Shown: piece after piece, positions 24,814 to 32,645 of the stretch
Numbering within the stretch: position 1 is the first letter of the stretch
Layout of the letters: the number at the start of each line of letters is the position of its first letter
From: UBA1413 sp964567485
Lineage (GTDB): Bacteria; Bacteroidota; Bacteroidia; Bacteroidales; Prolixibacteraceae
Reading direction: 5' to 3'
Assembly (NCBI GenBank): GCA_964567485.1
Contig: CAZMMX010000004.1
Location: 1 to 64,000, forward strand
Length of the DNA: 64,000 bases
Program-made: the position numbers and the translations under genes
The notes under the pieces: generated by a model
What the model was told of the DNA's origin: nothing
What the model saw: the letters and a program-made list of their open reading frames with translations, nothing else
Database searches by the model: none

Positions 24814-25395
24814 ATGTCATTTACATTACCAAAACTACCGTATTTGTACGATGCTCTGGAACCCTACATCAGCGCGCGCACCCTGGAATTTCACCACGGA
24901 AAGCACCATCAGGCCTACGTCAACAACGTCAATAACCTGATTCAGGGCACCCCTTTTGAAAAAGCCTCCCTGGAAGAGATCATCCTCAAGTCAGAAGGCG
25001 GCATTTTCAATAACGGGGCCCAGGTGTTCAACCACACCTTCTATTTTGAACAGTTCTCACCCGAAGGATGCCGTGAACCCCAGGGAGCCCTGAAGGAAGC
25101 CATAGAAAGGGATTTCGGTTCCGTTGATGAGTTTCTTGCCCAGTTCAACAAGGCTGCCGCTACCCTCTTCGGGTCGGGGTGGGCCTGGCTGGTGGTTACC
25201 CCGCAGGGCAGTCTGGCCATCGTACAAACCTCCAATGCAGGATGCCCGCTCCGCGATGGCCATAAACCCCTGCTGACCTGTGACGTGTGGGAACATGCCT
25301 ATTACATCGATAAGCAGAACCTCCGTCCCAAGTATGTCGAGGATTTCTGGAAAGTGGTCGACTGGAAGGTGATCTCCAGGCGCTTCGGCTCCTGA
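24814..25395 (+). CDS. sodB: Superoxide dismutase, Fe-type signature
   Basis: A 193-residue Fe/Mn superoxide dismutase with intact ligands (His in EFHHGKHHQAY, His in VFNHTFYF, Asp/His in DVWEHAYY). The markers are iron-type: Gln in FNNGAQVFNHTF (the FeSOD position 69 glutamine) and Ala in TSNAGCPL, where MnSOD has Gln. It therefore complements the Mn-type enzyme directly upstream. The two are far from identical, so this is an old paralogue pair, not a recent tandem copy. The ATG at 24814 is used; a GTG six bases earlier is in frame. No Per-box-like site is seen directly before this gene, so it may depend on read-through. Confidence 0.93.
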   Translation: MSFTLPKLPYLYDALEPYISARTLEFHHGKHHQAYVNNVNNLIQGTPFEKASLEEIILKSEGGIFNNGAQVFNHTFYFEQFSPEGCREPQGALKEAIERDFGSVDEFLAQFNKAAATLFGSGWAWLVVTPQGSLAIVQTSNAGCPLRDGHKPLLTCDVWEHAYYIDKQNLRPKYVEDFWKVVDWKVISRRFGS

Positions 25396-25494
25396 ATCCG
25401 GGGTGTCACCAACCAAAGCACAGGAACACAAATCCAGAAAATCAGACATTTCACATCTTTTATCCATTAGAATTTGTTCCATTAATCTTTACCA

Positions 25495-25674
25495 ATGATG
25501 AGTGCAGAAAAAGTACTGGAAGTATTAAAAACCGCGGGTAAAGCCCTGAAAACCGGCGAGATAGCGGAAGCTGCGGGTCTCGACAAAAAGGACGTCGACA
25601 AGGCCATGAAAACCCTGAAAGCCGAAGGCAAAATTTCATCGCCTAAAATGTGCTACTGGGAGCCTGCTAAGTAA
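25495..25674 (+). CDS. Small winged-helix DNA-binding-like protein
   Basis: A 59-residue protein (58 if the second ATG, 25498, is used). The whole length reads as a winged-helix fold: KVLEVLKTAGKALKTGEIAE, a turn, then AAGLDKKDVDKAMKTLKAEG and a wing GKISSPKMCYWEP. The pattern resembles the small helix-turn-helix proteins found in many Bacteroidota whose role is unknown. It follows the second SOD by 99 bases and is closed by a strong terminator 36 bases after its stop, so it could belong to the same stress-response transcript. Lysine-rich composition fits nucleic-acid binding. Confidence 0.75.
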   Translation: MMSAEKVLEVLKTAGKALKTGEIAEAAGLDKKDVDKAMKTLKAEGKISSPKMCYWEPAK

Positions 25675-25710
25675 GGAACTTCCCCAGGAAGGCCCTTCCC
25701 GGGGAAATTA

Positions 25711-25743
25711 AAAAGCCGTCGCAATGGTGCGACGGCTTTTTTT
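25711..25743. terminator. Bidirectional intrinsic terminator
   Basis: A perfect 10-bp stem AGCCGTCGCA/TGCGACGGCT with loop ATGG, preceded by A-rich sequence and followed by seven T. It separates the convergent winged-helix gene and xylose transporter gene and can serve both strands. Confidence 0.92.
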
Positions 25744-25799
25744 GTTTTGATCCTCTCAGCAGCAGGGCCGCAGGGGATCAGGCTAGTCAATTCCTGGCA

Positions 25800-27185
25800 T
25801 TACTTCTCCTTCTTCCAGAGCGATTCCATCTCTTCCAGGGTTTTACCCTTGGTTTCAGGCACCATCTTCCACACAAAAATGAACGACAGAAGGCTCATCA
25901 GACCATAGAAACTATAGGTCATCCCACCGCTGAATTCCATCATGGCCGGATAGGTCGAAGAGATAAAGTAGTTGGCGGCCCATTGGGCAGCTACGGCAAT
26001 GGCGATCGCCCTGCCTCTGATCTTATTGGGGAAGATCTCGGAAATAAGCACCCAGGTGATGGGGCCCCATGACATCATGAAGGAAGCGGTGTAGATGATG
26101 ATGAACACCAGGGTACTGATGCCAATCACCTTGAAGAACGCCAATCCCCCGATGGCAAACATCCCCACGGCCATCCCGATGGAACCGATCATCAACAGGA
26201 TCTTACGCCCGTACTTATCCACCGTGACGATAGCAATTACCGTAAAAATCACGTTGACCAATCCCATGACTACCGTCTGCAGCATGGAAGCATCCTTGGC
26301 CGCCCCCATGCTCTCGAAAATCCGCGGAGCATAGTACAGAGCCACGTTAATGCCCACAAACTGCTGGAATACCGAGAGCAGAATACCGATGACAATCACC
26401 AGTTTCCCGTAGGAGAAGAGTTTTTCGGATGCGGCCTCCACCGAATGCCTGATATCGTTGAAGATCACCCGGGCCTGGGTGGCTCCGTTGATACGCGTCA
26501 GGATATGGAGGGCTTTGTCGTTACGGTTGGTCAACGCCAGGTATCGCGGCGTTTCCGGAACGAAAAAGAGCAGAATCCCGAACAGTCCGGCAGGAATAGA
26601 TTCCGAAAGGAACATCATCCGCCATCCCGTTTCATTGATATACTCCAGCGATTGTCCGCGGGCAATGCCATAGTTGACGAAGTAGACCACCAGCATCCCG
26701 AAGATAATGGCGAACTGGTTGATGGAGACCAACCGGCCGCGAATGTCGGCCGGGGCAATCTCCCCGATATACATCGGACACACGGCCGAGGCCAGTCCCA
26801 CGCCAATACCGCCGATGACACGGTAAAAATTAAACATCATCAGCAAACCCATGGAGGGTTCCCCCTTCTGGAAAAAGAGAAACTCAGGAAATCCCGATCC
26901 CAATGCCGACAGAAAGAAAAGCAGGGCAGCCACCATCAGCGATTTCTTCCGGCCCAGGCGTGAAGCCAGCCATCCGGAAATGATGCCCCCGATGATACAG
27001 CCGATCAGAGCACTGGAGATCGTCGCCCCATGAGCCAGGGATCCCAGTCCCAGGGGAGTGATCAGGAAACTCTGCACCGACTTTTCAGCTCCTGAGATCA
27101 CCGCGGTGTCATAACCAAACAACAATCCCCCCAGTGTGGCCACCAGGGTGATCGCGGTGATGTAGAGCGTATTGCGTTCCTTCAT
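25800..27185 (-). CDS. xylE: Xylose/sugar:proton symporter (MFS sugar porter)
   Basis: A 461-residue major facilitator transporter with about twelve hydrophobic segments. Sugar-porter signatures are present: GGLLFGYDTAVISGAE in helix 1, SRLGRKKSLM in loop 2-3, PETPRYLA after helix 6, QQFVGINVALYY in helix 7, DKYGRKILL in loop 8-9 and VPETKGKTLEE near the end. It should import D-xylose with protons across the inner membrane. The ATG at 27185 lies 10 bases after the xylA stop with AAAGG just upstream; a longer reading that runs back into xylA is not credible because it lacks hydrophobic or family sequence. It is the last gene of xylB-xylA-xylE. Confidence 0.92.
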   Translation of the reverse strand: MKERNTLYITAITLVATLGGLLFGYDTAVISGAEKSVQSFLITPLGLGSLAHGATISSALIGCIIGGIISGWLASRLGRKKSLMVAALLFFLSALGSGFPEFLFFQKGEPSMGLLMMFNFYRVIGGIGVGLASAVCPMYIGEIAPADIRGRLVSINQFAIIFGMLVVYFVNYGIARGQSLEYINETGWRMMFLSESIPAGLFGILLFFVPETPRYLALTNRNDKALHILTRINGATQARVIFNDIRHSVEAASEKLFSYGKLVIVIGILLSVFQQFVGINVALYYAPRIFESMGAAKDASMLQTVVMGLVNVIFTVIAIVTVDKYGRKILLMIGSIGMAVGMFAIGGLAFFKVIGISTLVFIIIYTASFMMSWGPITWVLISEIFPNKIRGRAIAIAVAAQWAANYFISSTYPAMMEFSGGMTYSFYGLMSLLSFIFVWKMVPETKGKTLEEMESLWKKEK

Positions 27186-27195
27186 CCTTTGAGAC

Positions 27196-28521
27196 TTATA
27201 TAAAACTACCAACCAACTGCTCCAGCAACTCCTGTTTGCCACTGAGCTGGCGGGGTTCTCCCACCTCTTTGGCGATCTTGTAAAGATCTTCCATAGCCAG
27301 TTTTCCGCTTTCGAATTCAGCACCCTTGCCCGAATCGTAAGAGCTGTAACGGGCCTTCCTGCGCTGGAGGTAATCTGACTGGGTCAGGATCTTATCGGCT
27401 ACCACCAGTCCGCGTGCGAAGACATCCATTCCCGACACATGGGCAATGAAGATATCCTCCAGGTCAGTGGAGTTGCGGCGGGTCTTGGCATCGAAGTTGA
27501 TACCCCCCTGGGTGAAACCACCGGCCTGCACAATCTCGAGCATGGCTTCCGTGATCTCATAAATGTTGGACGGGAATTCATCGGTATCCCATCCATTCTG
27601 GTAATCTCCCTTGTTAGCATCGATCGATCCCAATAATCCAGCATCAGCAGCCACCCTCAGCTCATGGGCAAAAGTGTGACCCGCCAGGGTGGCGTGGTTC
27701 ACTTCCACGTTGAGTTTGAAGTCTTTATCAAGGCCGTTTTTCCGCAGGAAGCCAATCACCGTGGCCACGTCAAAATCATACTGGTGCTTGGTGGGTTCCA
27801 TGGGTTTGGGCTCTACCAGGAAGGTGCCCGTAAATCCCTGCTTGCGTCCGTAATCACGGGCTGCCGAAAGGAAAAGGCCCATGTGCTCCAGTTCCCTCTT
27901 CATATCGGTATTGTGAAGACTCATATACCCTTCGCGGCCACCCCAGAAAACATAACCGGTGCCCCCAAGGGCGATCGTGGCCTCAATGGCGTTCTTCACC
28001 TGTACCGCGGCATTGGTCAACACATTAAAGTCGGGATTGGTGGAGGCGCCGTTCATATAACGGGGATTCCCAAAGACATTGGCGGTGCCCCATAAAAGCT
28101 GCACTCCCGTGGCTTCCTGACGTTCTTTGGCCAGTTCCACCATTTTGACAAGCCTCTTCTCAATCTCGAAAACAGAACCGTCACCCACCACATCGGTATC
28201 GTGAAAACAATAGTAGGGAACGCCCAGTTTGGTGATGAATTCAAAGGCGGCATCCATCCTGGCCTTGTTGCGATCCATCAGGTCTGAAGGATCATTCCAG
28301 GGGAAAATCTGGGTGCCCGGACCGAAGGGATCGTCACCGGTGCCACAGAAGGTATGCCAATAGGCTACGGCAAAACGCATGTGCTCTTTCATGGTTTTCC
28401 CGGCAATCACCCTATTCTCATCGTACCATTTAAACGCCATGGGATTCCTGGAATCCGGACCTTCGAATTTTATCTTCCCGATTCCCGGAAAGAACTCTCT
28501 GTTTCCTACAAAATAGTTCAT
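27196..28521 (-). CDS. xylA: Xylose isomerase
   Basis: A 441-residue class II xylose isomerase, converting D-xylose to D-xylulose in the cytoplasm. Family signatures include the N-terminal MAFKWYDENRVIAGKTM, catalytic-region YYCFHDTDVV (active-site His and Asp), VFWGGREGY, LVEPKPMEPTKHQYDFD (metal-binding Glu) and the metal/substrate block NVEVNHATLAGHTF. The length fits the class II enzymes (about 440 residues) rather than the shorter class I. It lies 54 bases downstream of xylB and 10 bases upstream of the transporter gene on the same strand, so these three form one operon. Confidence 0.97.
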   Translation of the reverse strand: MNYFVGNREFFPGIGKIKFEGPDSRNPMAFKWYDENRVIAGKTMKEHMRFAVAYWHTFCGTGDDPFGPGTQIFPWNDPSDLMDRNKARMDAAFEFITKLGVPYYCFHDTDVVGDGSVFEIEKRLVKMVELAKERQEATGVQLLWGTANVFGNPRYMNGASTNPDFNVLTNAAVQVKNAIEATIALGGTGYVFWGGREGYMSLHNTDMKRELEHMGLFLSAARDYGRKQGFTGTFLVEPKPMEPTKHQYDFDVATVIGFLRKNGLDKDFKLNVEVNHATLAGHTFAHELRVAADAGLLGSIDANKGDYQNGWDTDEFPSNIYEITEAMLEIVQAGGFTQGGINFDAKTRRNSTDLEDIFIAHVSGMDVFARGLVVADKILTQSDYLQRRKARYSSYDSGKGAEFESGKLAMEDLYKIAKEVGEPRQLSGKQELLEQLVGSFI

Positions 28522-28575
28522 AATGTGATGCTGTTTTGGTTAATAATTAATTGAATTTTATTGATTTGTAAATAA

Positions 28576-30060
28576 TCACTCTTGATTTCTCCTGAGCACC
28601 GACAGCCAGCGTCCGTAGGCTTCTTCCCACTGGGCCCGGCGCGAGGGGTCAGGTTCCACGTTCTCCAGTTTCTTCAGACCACGGAAGGCTTCGGCTGGCG
28701 AGCCATAGTAACCGGTGCCGATACCTGCCCCTCTGGCGGCACCGGCTGCTCCGTCGGTGTTGTAAAGCTCAATGGTGGCCCCGGTGATACCAGCCAGGGT
28801 TTCGCGAAACAGGGGGCTCAGGAACATGTTGGCTTTCCCGGCACGAATCACCGAAGGTTCGATTCCCGTCTCACGCATGATATCCATGCCGTATTTGAAG
28901 GAGAAAACGATCCCCTCCTGGGCGGCCCTCAGCACATGACCGGTATGGTGAACGTTGAAATTGACGCCACTGAGAAGAGCTCCCGTTTCGCGGTTGCCCA
29001 GGACCCTCTCGGCACCGTTGCCGAAGGGCAGGAAGGTCACCCCTTCCGACCCCGCAGGTACCTGCTCCGCCAGCCGGTTCATCTCCTCATACGAGAGGGT
29101 GTTCCCCAATATCTTTTTGAGCCAGGAATTGAGAATCCCGGTGCCGTTAATGCACAGGAGCACTCCCAGCCGGGGTTTTGCGCCGGTATGGTTGACATGG
29201 GCAAAGGTGTTGACCCGTGATTGCGGGTCGAAGCGTATCTCTTCGCTGACGCCATAGACCACTCCCGAGGTGCCGGCGGTGGTGGCGACCTCGCCTGGTT
29301 CCAGCACATTCAGCGACAGAGCATTGTTGGGCTGGTCACCGGCACGGTAGCTCACCGGGGTTCCGGCGGCCAACCCCAGTTCTTCGGCGGCAGCGGCCGA
29401 CACTCTCCCCTGCTCCCCAAAGGTGGGCACCAGGGCAGGAATCACCGAGGCATCAAAACCATACTCCTCCATCAGAAGCGCAGCCACACTGTTGGTGCTG
29501 AAATCCCAGAGAATCCCCTCTGAGAGCCCTCCCACAGTGGTACAGATCTCCCCGGTCATCTTCATGGCGATATAATCGCCCGGAAGCATGATCTTATATA
29601 GTCTCTGATAAGCCAACGGTTCGTTATCCTTTACCCATTTCAGCTTCGAGGCTGTAAAATTCCCCGGAGAATTGAGAAGCTGCGACAGACAACGCCGTTC
29701 TCCCAGGGCGGCCAATGCCGCCTCCCCAGTGGCCGCGGCTCTGCTGTCACACCAAATGATCGAAGGCCTGATGACCTCTCCCTGCCGGTCGACCATGACC
29801 AGCCCGTGCATCTGGTAGGATATCCCTATGGCCCCAATGGCAGAAGCCGATACCCCTGATACCGCCAAAACGTCGGCCAGGGCCAGCTTAAGATTTTCCC
29901 ACCATAAGGCAGGATCCTGTTCCGCCCACCCGGGACGCGGAGCATTGATCCTCATCTCCTCTTTCGGATAATACGCCGAGGCTGCCAGTTCCCCGGTATC
30001 GCCTCGCACAAGGGAGGCCTTGACAGACGAACTGCCAACATCAAAACCCAGTAAATACAT
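28576..30060 (-). CDS. xylB: Xylulokinase
   Basis: A 494-residue FGGY-family kinase that phosphorylates D-xylulose to xylulose 5-phosphate for the pentose phosphate pathway. The N-terminal phosphate-1 motif is GFDVGSSSVKASLV, the substrate-site region includes ISYQMHGLV and IIWCDSRA, and the second domain has GDQPNNALSLN and the adenosine motif GAARGAGIGTGYY. The gene is first in the xylose operon and has an exact TAnnTTTG element 52 bases upstream. No XylR-type regulator is adjacent; control is presumably encoded elsewhere. Confidence 0.95.
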   Translation of the reverse strand: MYLLGFDVGSSSVKASLVRGDTGELAASAYYPKEEMRINAPRPGWAEQDPALWWENLKLALADVLAVSGVSASAIGAIGISYQMHGLVMVDRQGEVIRPSIIWCDSRAAATGEAALAALGERRCLSQLLNSPGNFTASKLKWVKDNEPLAYQRLYKIMLPGDYIAMKMTGEICTTVGGLSEGILWDFSTNSVAALLMEEYGFDASVIPALVPTFGEQGRVSAAAAEELGLAAGTPVSYRAGDQPNNALSLNVLEPGEVATTAGTSGVVYGVSEEIRFDPQSRVNTFAHVNHTGAKPRLGVLLCINGTGILNSWLKKILGNTLSYEEMNRLAEQVPAGSEGVTFLPFGNGAERVLGNRETGALLSGVNFNVHHTGHVLRAAQEGIVFSFKYGMDIMRETGIEPSVIRAGKANMFLSPLFRETLAGITGATIELYNTDGAAGAARGAGIGTGYYGSPAEAFRGLKKLENVEPDPSRRAQWEEAYGRWLSVLRRNQE

Positions 30061-30112
30061 AGTTTTTCAAAAGATTTAGCAATTTCCAGGGAGCCTACAC
30101 TCCTGCAAGTTT

Positions 30113-30120
30113 CAAAAGTA
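30113..30120 (-). promoter_or_regulatory. Candidate -7 promoter element for the xylose operon
   Basis: On the minus strand this reads TACTTTTG, an exact TAnnTTTG match, placing a transcription start roughly 45 bases before xylB. Confidence 0.5.
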
Positions 30121-30182
30121 ATCGATTTTTCTTTTATTTTTACTTGCTTATTGCATTTATAACAATTACTCTTTCAGAAAAA

Positions 30183-30758
30183 ATGGAGATCAGGGCTTTA
30201 GTAGAAAAAAACAGGAGTTACCGGCGGTTCCGGGAATCGGAGAGAATCACCGCCGAACAGGTCATCCGGTGGTTGGAGCTGGCCCGTTTTTCGGCATCGG
30301 GCCGGAACATGCAGCCCCTCAAGTACGCCGTTTCCCTGGACCGGGAACTTAACGGGGCACTCTTTCCCCATCTGGCGTGGGCGGGCTATCTGGCAGAATG
30401 GAAGGGCCCCGTGGAAGGGGAACGACCGGCGGCCTATATTGCTGTACTCCACGACACGTCACTCAGCAACAACTATTACTGCGATGATGGCATCGCCATG
30501 CAAAGCATCCTTCTGGGTGCGGTAGAAGAGGGTTATGGCGGATGCATCATCGGTTCGGTGAACCGCCGGGAAGTGGCCCGGTTGCTGGAACTCCCCCCGC
30601 ACCTGGAGATCCTGTGGATCATCGCCCTGGGGAAACCCGCGGAAACCGTCATCCTCCACGACCTGGAAGGTGACGATATCCGCTACTGGCGCGACAGAGA
30701 GGGCATCCACCACGTCCCCAAAAGAAAAACCGGAGACCTGATCTGGAAAATCAAATGA
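30183..30758 (+). CDS. Nitroreductase family FMN-dependent oxidoreductase
   Basis: A 191-residue nitroreductase-fold protein. The N-terminal VEKNRSYRRFRESERIT is the usual FMN-binding RRS/R-F motif, followed by LARFSASGRNMQPLKYAVS (the S-x-x-N-x-QP loop) and, later, DDGIAMQSILLGAVEEGYGGCIIGSVNR and IALGKPAE. Members reduce nitro compounds, quinones or flavins with NAD(P)H; the physiological substrate is not evident. The ATG at 30183 is preferred; upstream codons in frame read as an unrelated hydrophobic stretch. It is divergent from xylB and ends in a strong terminator. Confidence 0.88.
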   Translation: MEIRALVEKNRSYRRFRESERITAEQVIRWLELARFSASGRNMQPLKYAVSLDRELNGALFPHLAWAGYLAEWKGPVEGERPAAYIAVLHDTSLSNNYYCDDGIAMQSILLGAVEEGYGGCIIGSVNRREVARLLELPPHLEILWIIALGKPAETVILHDLEGDDIRYWRDREGIHHVPKRKTGDLIWKIK

Positions 30759-30763
30759 ACAGG

Positions 30764-30799
30764 AAACAGCCCCGATGACAGAATCCATCGGGGCTGTTT
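30764..30799. terminator. Bidirectional intrinsic terminator
   Basis: A perfect 12-bp stem ACAGCCCCGATG/CATCGGGGCTGT with an 8-base loop, flanked by AAA on the left and TTT on the right. It separates the convergent nitroreductase and proline dehydrogenase genes. Confidence 0.85.
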
Positions 30800-30833
30800 C
30801 CCCTGACACGGGGCACAAAGCACCAAATCATGG

Positions 30834-31748
30834 CTATCCCCTGATGAACAAGGCCTTGATGATATGGGAAGCCATCTTGGGATTCTCCTTGAGCCGTCGC
30901 GTGGAATACCCAAACCACTTCTCCCCGAAAGGAACATAGATCCTCATCAGGTGCCCCTTCTGGATCACAGAACCCCGAAGCTCGGGAGTAACCCCGTAAA
31001 GCATCTGGAATTCATATCTCCTTTTATCGGCCTTATGCTTCTCAATAAGCTCAAGGGCATGATCAATCAGGTATTTATCATGCGTGGCAATCCCCACGTA
31101 AATCTTGTTTTTCAGCATAAAATCCAGCAACAGCAGGTAGTTGTCTCTGACTTCCTGGTACCCTTTGTAAGCAATGGCTTCCGGTTCGATATAGATCCCT
31201 TTGCAAAGCCTGAAATTCAGGGGGGATTCCGGAGTGTGCACATCCATCATGGCTTCAAGGTCAGCTATACTCCTTCTCATATAGGCCTGGATCACCAGTC
31301 CCACGCTGTGCGGAAATTCAGCCTTCAACCTGCGGTAAAGATCGATCTCCATATCGACACACTGCGAATCTTCCATGTCGATCCTGACAAAGCTGTTCCT
31401 CTCTGCCGCCCTCTTCACAACATCGCGGATGTGACGGTAACACGCCTCCTTGTCGATGAGCAACCCGAACATGGTCGGCTTCACAGAGAAATTTCCCTTC
31501 ACCCCTTCCGCCGTAAACCTGTCGATGATCGTCAGATACTCGTCACGGTTGGCCACGGCCTCTTCCATACTCTTGATAAATTCCCCTAAAAGGTCAGAAG
31601 TCACTTCAGCGCCTGCACTGTTCAGCTCTTTCGATACCCTGATACCATCCTCAATGGTCTTCCCCGCAATATACCTGCAACTGAAAATCCAGATCAGACG
31701 TGCAGGAAAATAAGGTAAAATACTGGCAATAAACTTATTAAACATCAC
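30834..31748 (-). CDS. Proline dehydrogenase
   Basis: A 304-residue FAD-dependent PRODH-domain enzyme, oxidising L-proline to pyrroline-5-carboxylate at the membrane. It shows the family pattern: SAGAEVTSDLLGE early, a beta-alpha barrel with RIDMEDSQ, VGLVIQAYMRRS, the FAD-site phrase RLCKGIYIEP, GIATHDKYL and FQMLYGVTPELR, and the proline-binding YVPFGEKWFGYSTRRLKEN near the end. It is the single-domain form, without a fused P5C dehydrogenase. It has no neighbour on its strand within 220 bases upstream, so it is probably monocistronic. Confidence 0.93.
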   Translation of the reverse strand: MMFNKFIASILPYFPARLIWIFSCRYIAGKTIEDGIRVSKELNSAGAEVTSDLLGEFIKSMEEAVANRDEYLTIIDRFTAEGVKGNFSVKPTMFGLLIDKEACYRHIRDVVKRAAERNSFVRIDMEDSQCVDMEIDLYRRLKAEFPHSVGLVIQAYMRRSIADLEAMMDVHTPESPLNFRLCKGIYIEPEAIAYKGYQEVRDNYLLLLDFMLKNKIYVGIATHDKYLIDHALELIEKHKADKRRYEFQMLYGVTPELRGSVIQKGHLMRIYVPFGEKWFGYSTRRLKENPKMASHIIKALFIRG

Positions 31749-31938
31749 TTATTCGGTTAATTGGTCCTTGATTATCAAAAAAAATATTGTGCACGATAAA
31801 AATAGCGTACCCTGAACCCCATTTCAATGATGTTTATCAACCCTATTACATGATTTTCTGCATACTTTTTTATAAAATATTAACGTTCAACATATTAAAA
31901 AAATGCAGCCGGAATATGCGGCATTAAACCGAAAAAAT

Positions 31939-31946
31939 TATCTTTG
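31939..31946 (+). promoter_or_regulatory. Candidate -7 promoter element for the OmpH-like gene
   Basis: TATCTTTG is an exact TAnnTTTG match 23 bases before the start codon, giving a short leader. Confidence 0.5.
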
Positions 31947-31969
31947 TGCCTTTAAAATTCGAGAAAGAG

Positions 31970-32575
31970 ATGATGAAAGGAACTTCATTGGCAGTAACCA
32001 TTTTTTTGTTCTTAGCTATTGCTGTTTTGTATCTTCTTCATTTTACGGGAAAAGGCGCCGGAAGTGAAGAGAATGGAGAAGGGAAAGAGAGTGCTGACCA
32101 GCAGGCCTTGAGAATTGCCTATATCAAGGCTGACAGCCTGATTTTGAATTATGACCTCTCGCAGTTCCTGCATGACGAATTCACCAAGAAGCAGGAAGCC
32201 TTCACCAGCGAATTCGGGTCAAAAAGGAGTGCCTTTGAGAGGGAAGCCACAGAGTTTCAGCAGAAGTTGCAGCGTGGAGGTTTTCTTACCGAGCAGAGGG
32301 CTATCCAGGAACGTGACCGCCTGGTCAACAAGGAACAGGAGATTGCCCGCCTCGACCAGGAGTTGTCGACAAAACTGGCCGAATTACAGCAAGCCAACAA
32401 TCAGCAACTGATCGACAGTCTGATCCATTACCTGAAGCTCTACAACGCCGATAAAAAGTACGACTACATCTTTAACGGCTCCGACGTGCTGATAGGTCCT
32501 GATGCCTGCAACATCACCAACGATGTATTGCAACAAATGAACGCCAGGTACCAGCCTGCGGTCCCCAAAAAATAA
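31970..32575 (+). CDS. OmpH/Skp-family periplasmic chaperone-like protein
   Basis: A 201-residue OmpH (Skp) family protein. It has an N-terminal hydrophobic anchor or signal (about residues 4-22), then the family start RIAYIKADSLILNYDLS, a long coiled-coil arm (about 65-145, rich in Glu, Lys and Gln) and the closing beta segment DYIFNGSDVLIG. Skp-like proteins hold unfolded outer-membrane proteins in the periplasm. No lipobox cysteine is visible. The tandem ATG at 31970 is chosen; an in-frame GTG at 31946 overlaps the promoter element and is unlikely. A terminator follows 30 bases after the stop, so it is a one-gene unit. Confidence 0.85.
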   Translation: MMKGTSLAVTIFLFLAIAVLYLLHFTGKGAGSEENGEGKESADQQALRIAYIKADSLILNYDLSQFLHDEFTKKQEAFTSEFGSKRSAFEREATEFQQKLQRGGFLTEQRAIQERDRLVNKEQEIARLDQELSTKLAELQQANNQQLIDSLIHYLKLYNADKKYDYIFNGSDVLIGPDACNITNDVLQQMNARYQPAVPKK

Positions 32576-32604
32576 GGGAGAAAACATAAGAACAAGATGA
32601 TAGG

Positions 32605-32630
32605 AAAATCCGGGCACCCCCCGGATTTTT
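32605..32630 (+). terminator. Intrinsic terminator after the OmpH-like gene
   Basis: A 10-bp stem AAAATCCGGG/CCCGGATTTT with a CACCC loop and a short T-run, 30 bases after the stop. Confidence 0.82.
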
Positions 32631-32645
32631 CATAATTACCCCAGG

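Noticed and set aside
27186..27323. Upstream extension of the xylose transporter into xylA
   Set aside because: It would overlap the end of xylA by over 100 bases and lacks hydrophobic transporter sequence; the ATG at 27185 gives the normal MFS start.
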